DNA of 64,000 nt from Nocardia sienata NBRC 100364 (GTDB taxonomy: Bacteria; Actinomycetota; Actinomycetes; Mycobacteriales; Mycobacteriaceae): positions 186,001 to 250,000 of the forward strand of contig NZ_BDBX01000003.1 in the NCBI RefSeq assembly GCF_001613205.1, read 5' to 3'. Position numbers and translations under genes: made by a program. Within the stretch, counting starts at the first letter, position 1. Each line of letters begins with the position of its first letter. The notes below the pieces were generated by a model. It was not told the DNA's origin. It was given only the letters and a program-made list of their open reading frames with translations, and did no database searches. Below, piece after piece: positions 61,636 through 64,000 of this stretch.

Positions 61636-61917
61636 GTGCTGCTCCTATTGGCTACTTCGGCCGTCTTTGCCGGCTTCGTACCGACCGGCCTCATCGGATT
61701 CGGGGTGGGCGTCTGGTTCTTCGCGATCGGTGTGGTGCCGGCCGTCACGGCGACGGTGCGTCGGTCCCGGCGGAGCCGGGCTCCGCTGTCCGCCTCGCGC
61801 CGGCGCGGTGCCACCGGCACTGCCGCGTCGGCCGGGTGGGTCCTCGGAAGCGGGGGTGACGGCGACAGCGGCGGTTGCGGTGGGGGTGGTGGCTGTGGAG
61901 GTGGTGGTGGGGGCTGA
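61636..61917 (+). CDS. Small membrane protein with Gly/Cys-rich tail (93 aa)
   Basis: Two hydrophobic segments (residues ~2-18 and ~20-41) are followed by a basic stretch RRSRRSR and a C-terminal run of Gly with two Cys (SGGCGGGGGCGGGG). The GTG follows GGGGAGG (61625-61631) by 4 nt, a strong ribosome site, which favours a real gene. Similar Gly-rich, Cys-containing tails are found on small actinobacterial membrane proteins of unknown function. No function proposed. Confidence 0.6.
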   Translation: MLLLLATSAVFAGFVPTGLIGFGVGVWFFAIGVVPAVTATVRRSRRSRAPLSASRRRGATGTAASAGWVLGSGGDGDSGGCGGGGGCGGGGGG

Positions 61918-61950
61918 TCAGGGTCGGTTTCGACTCCGGCTCCGAAAAAC

Positions 61951-61964
61951 TAGAACCTGTTCTT
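61951..61964. promoter_or_regulatory. KstR-like operator
   Basis: TAGAACCTGTTCTT contains the dyad AGAAC-CT-GTTCT and matches the KstR consensus TnnAACnnGTTnnA at all but the last base. It lies 33 nt before the oxidoreductase gene. KstR is the TetR-family repressor of cholesterol/steroid catabolism in mycolic-acid actinomycetes. Confidence 0.6.
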
Positions 61965-61997
61965 GCTAAGCGGGCTCGATTGCCCGATGCTGGGGCG

Positions 61998-62879
61998 ATG
62001 GAAATCGGGATCGCACTACCCACCATGTGCCGCGGGTACGACCGGGCCGCCACCGTCGACTGGTGCCGGCTCGCCGAGCAGGGCCCCGTCGCCAGTATCT
62101 CGTGCGGCGAGCGGATGACCTTCCACAATCAGGAGATGTGGACGACCCTCGCCGCGGCCGCCGCGGTCACCGAACGGGTGCGGATCTTCGCGAATCTGTC
62201 GGTGCTGCCGGCCCATCCGGTGCCGCTGGTCGCCAAACAGGCCGCGACGATCGATGTACTGTCCGCGGGACGCTTCGCCCTCGGCGTGGGCGTCGGGGGC
62301 CGCGGTGACGATTACCGGAGTCTCGCTTCGGGATTCGAGCGTCGCCACGATCGGCTGGATCGCGCGGTCGCGGAGTTGCGGGCGCTGTGGGCCGGGGAGC
62401 CGGCGGTCGCCGGAGGTGATCCGGTCGGGCCGCCGTGTGTGCAGCCCGGCGGCCCGCCCGTGCTCGCCGGCGCCCTCGGCCCGAAATCGCTCGCGCGCGC
62501 TGCGCGGTGGGCCGACGGGGTCGTGGCGTTCAGCGTAGGCGGGGTGCCCGCCGAGATCCGATGGTCCGCCGAGGCCGCGCGCCGCGCCTGGGCCGAGGCG
62601 GGCCGGGACGCGCCGCGCCTGGTGAGCGGGTGCTTCTACGCGCTCGGCGTGCCCGAACCCGACCAGGTTCTGCGCGATTTCACCGCGGAGTACCTGGGCT
62701 TCCTGGGCGGCGAGGCGGCCGCGGGAGCGGCTTCGGCGATGAAGACCTACGACACCGCGGCACTGCACCGCACGCTGGACGCCGCCGAGGAAGCCGGACT
62801 GGACGAGTTCATCCTGGTTCCCAGCGCGGTGGCGCTCACCGTCCTGGAGGAGACGCTGGAACTCATCGCGTCCCGCTGA
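61998..62879 (+). CDS. Luciferase-like (LLM class) probable F420-dependent oxidoreductase
   Basis: A 293-residue TIM-barrel flavin/F420 oxidoreductase. Typical LLM segments are IGIALPTM at the start, ANLSVLPAHPVPLVAKQAATIDVLSAGRFALGVGVG in the middle and AARWADGV later. F420 rather than FMN use is expected in actinobacteria but not proved by sequence. The KstR-like box 33 nt upstream suggests a link to sterol or other cyclic-compound catabolism. The ATG at 61998 follows a GGGG-containing weak ribosome site. Convergent with the cupin gene 12 nt away. Confidence 0.87.
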   Translation: MEIGIALPTMCRGYDRAATVDWCRLAEQGPVASISCGERMTFHNQEMWTTLAAAAAVTERVRIFANLSVLPAHPVPLVAKQAATIDVLSAGRFALGVGVGGRGDDYRSLASGFERRHDRLDRAVAELRALWAGEPAVAGGDPVGPPCVQPGGPPVLAGALGPKSLARAARWADGVVAFSVGGVPAEIRWSAEAARRAWAEAGRDAPRLVSGCFYALGVPEPDQVLRDFTAEYLGFLGGEAAAGAASAMKTYDTAALHRTLDAAEEAGLDEFILVPSAVALTVLEETLELIASR

Positions 62880-62891
62880 GGCGCGGGGCGA

Positions 62892-63242
62892 TCAGCCCTC
62901 GGGATAGAAAACGAACAGCACACAACCTGTCACGGTCTGCGGTATGTGCCAGGACCCGGCCGGTGCGTGGATGAACGAGCCGGCCGGATAGTCGCGCACA
63001 CCGTCGTTGAAGGTGCCCGACACCACGAACACCTCTTCCGGGCCGGGCCGATGTACATCCACGCCCTCCCACCGGCTGCCGGGCGCCATCTCGAGAACAT
63101 GAGCGCCGACGCCGTCCGGGCCGGACCACAGCGAGCGCAGGCGGATACCGGGGAACAGCTCCCGGACGGGCGCGTCGACCAGGGTCGACCAGGTGTAACC
63201 GGGCATGGTCGGACCGTTTTCGGGAAGCGGTAGGAGGGTCAT
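62892..63242 (-). CDS. Cupin-domain protein (ChrR-like)
   Basis: A 116-residue single-domain cupin of the anti-ECFsigma ChrR C-terminal type. Visible are GSRWEGVDVHRPGPEEVFVVSG (cupin motif 1 with His and Glu metal ligands, given here in part), FNDGVRDYPAGSFIHAPAGSWH (motif 2). ATG at 63242 is chosen because the conserved region begins soon after; the frame is open to 63314 but would overlap the divergent gene. It is divergent from a GlxA/FtrA-type activator, its likely regulator. Ligand unknown. Confidence 0.82.
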   Translation of the reverse strand: MTLLPLPENGPTMPGYTWSTLVDAPVRELFPGIRLRSLWSGPDGVGAHVLEMAPGSRWEGVDVHRPGPEEVFVVSGTFNDGVRDYPAGSFIHAPAGSWHIPQTVTGCVLFVFYPEG

Positions 63243-63312
63243 ACGGTCAGCATGCCGAGCCGGTGGCGCGGGTACCAGTGTCAAGAAAGTCATCCTCGGG
63301 TACTTTTCTGTC

Positions 63313-64000
63313 ATGACCGGTCAGTGGTCCGGCCCGCCCGGCCGGCATCGCGTCGCCGCGCTGGTGACACCGCCGCAGGCGCCGTTCGAACTCGGTTGCG
63401 TGGCCGAAGTCTTCGGTACGCCGCGCGAGGGGCTCCCCGGCCGCTACGACTTCCTGGTCTGTACCGAGCATCCGGGCGAGGTCGCGACCACCGCCGGGTA
63501 CACGATGCGGGTGGCGGCGGGCCTCGAGGCTCTGGAAACCGCGGATACGATCGTGATCCCCGGCTGGTTGCCGTTCACCGCGGAGGTGTCCTCCGCGATG
63601 CTGGCGGCATTGCGTGCGGCCGCCGCGCGGGGAGCCCGCCTCGTCTCCATTTGCACCGGCGCGTTCGCCTTGGCGCAGACGGGCCTGCTCGACGGACGGG
63701 CCGCGACGACCCATTGGGCGCGCACCGACGAACTGCGGGTCCGCTTCCCCCGGGTCCAGGTGGAGCCCGGTGTGCTGTATGTGGACCACGGGGACATCGC
63801 CACCAGCGCGGGCGCGGGCGCCGGTATCGATTTGTGCCTGCACCTGGTACGAAGCGATCACGGTGCGTCCTATGCGTCCGAACTCGCCCGGCACATGGTC
63901 ATGCCGCCGCACCGCGAAGGCGGGCAGGCCCAATTCGTGCCGGCGCCACTCGCCGCGCACACCACCGGTGAGTCCGTGGCCGCTCTGCTGCACTGGAGCA
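63313..64000 (+). CDS. GlxA/FtrA-type transcriptional regulator, 3' end outside window
   Basis: The 229 visible codons form a DJ-1/PfpI-like (class I amidotransferase) domain: AALVTPPQAPFELGCVAEVFG at the start, then IVIPGW, the nucleophile-elbow segment SICTGAFALAQTGLLDGR and TTHWARTDEL. The end HREGGQAQFVPAP is the junction that in this family leads into an AraC-type helix-turn-helix, which lies beyond the window. No stop codon before base 64000. Divergent from the cupin gene; the 70-nt gap holds an imperfect dyad AAGAAAGT ... ACTTTTCT that may be its binding site. Confidence 0.88.
   Translation, partial: MTGQWSGPPGRHRVAALVTPPQAPFELGCVAEVFGTPREGLPGRYDFLVCTEHPGEVATTAGYTMRVAAGLEALETADTIVIPGWLPFTAEVSSAMLAALRAAAARGARLVSICTGAFALAQTGLLDGRAATTHWARTDELRVRFPRVQVEPGVLYVDHGDIATSAGAGAGIDLCLHLVRSDHGASYASELARHMVMPPHREGGQAQFVPAPLAAHTTGESVAALLHWS

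Noticed and set aside
1..64000. Mobile elements, CRISPR arrays, tRNA or rRNA genes
   Set aside because: No transposase or integrase motifs, no regularly spaced repeats and no tRNA-like cloverleaf or rRNA sequence were recognised on reading both strands; base composition and codon usage look uniform.

Overview
The window is high-GC DNA with the gene complement of a mycolic-acid actinomycete, most likely Nocardia or a close relative. The evidence is an EmbA/B/C-type arabinosyltransferase, NmtR-, KmtR- and CtpJ-like nickel/cobalt genes of mycobacterial type, a KstR-like operator, an F420-type luciferase-like oxidoreductase and a HelR helicase carrying a rifamycin-associated element. No rRNA, tRNA, CRISPR array, transposase or phage gene was seen.

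Region 1 (1-12.8 kb) is the 3' part of a high-affinity, actinobacterial-type (group 1h/5) [NiFe]-hydrogenase operon. It runs from the large subunit (5' end outside the window) through a NifU/Rieske-like Fe-S protein, four uncharacterised accessory proteins (DUF5947-, DUF6084- and DUF6893-like plus a 466-residue protein), an acidic low-complexity protein, the large-subunit maturation protease, two HypC paralogues, HypF, HypD, HypE, a NiCoT nickel permease and a DUF6390-like protein. Most junctions overlap by about 4 nt, so this is one translationally coupled unit. HypA and HypB are not in the window.

Region 2 (12.8-17 kb) handles metal excess. It holds a KmtR-like ArsR sensor divergent from an MFS exporter with a His-rich tail, and an NmtR-like sensor divergent from a CtpJ-like P1B-4 ATPase with a perfect 16-bp palindrome between them. 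Nickel import and insertion (region 1) and nickel/cobalt sensing and efflux (region 2) therefore form one contiguous block.

Region 3 (17.1-19.4 kb) has a double-hotdog thioesterase, a CsbD stress protein with a SigF-like promoter and a strong terminator, and a YczE-like membrane protein.

Region 4 (19.9-45.5 kb) is a nonribosomal peptide operon: one 8,150-residue, seven-module NRPS (CAT-CAT-CAT-CAT-CATE-CAT-CAT-TE), an FkbM-type methyltransferase overlapping its stop codon, and an MbtH-like protein, closed by a strong hairpin. The specificity residues suggest a heptapeptide with Thr-like residues at positions 1 and 7, branched aliphatic residues at 2, 5 and 6 (5 epimerised to D), and unassigned residues at 3 and 4. 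The first condensation domain is EntF-like, so the chain is N-acylated, but the acyl donor is not encoded here.

Region 5 (45.7-64 kb) is a mixed chromosomal segment: secreted lipase, arabinosyltransferase, SAM methyltransferase, HD-domain protein, HelR with its element, an XRE/MmyB regulator divergent from a YceI protein, a chloramphenicol-phosphotransferase-like kinase, IlvD, a cytochrome P450, a fatty-acid desaturase, a small Cys/Gly-rich membrane protein, a luciferase-like oxidoreductase behind a KstR-like box, and a cupin divergent from a GlxA/FtrA-type regulator cut by the window end.

All functional statements rest on reading motifs and on remembered family knowledge; no database search was run.
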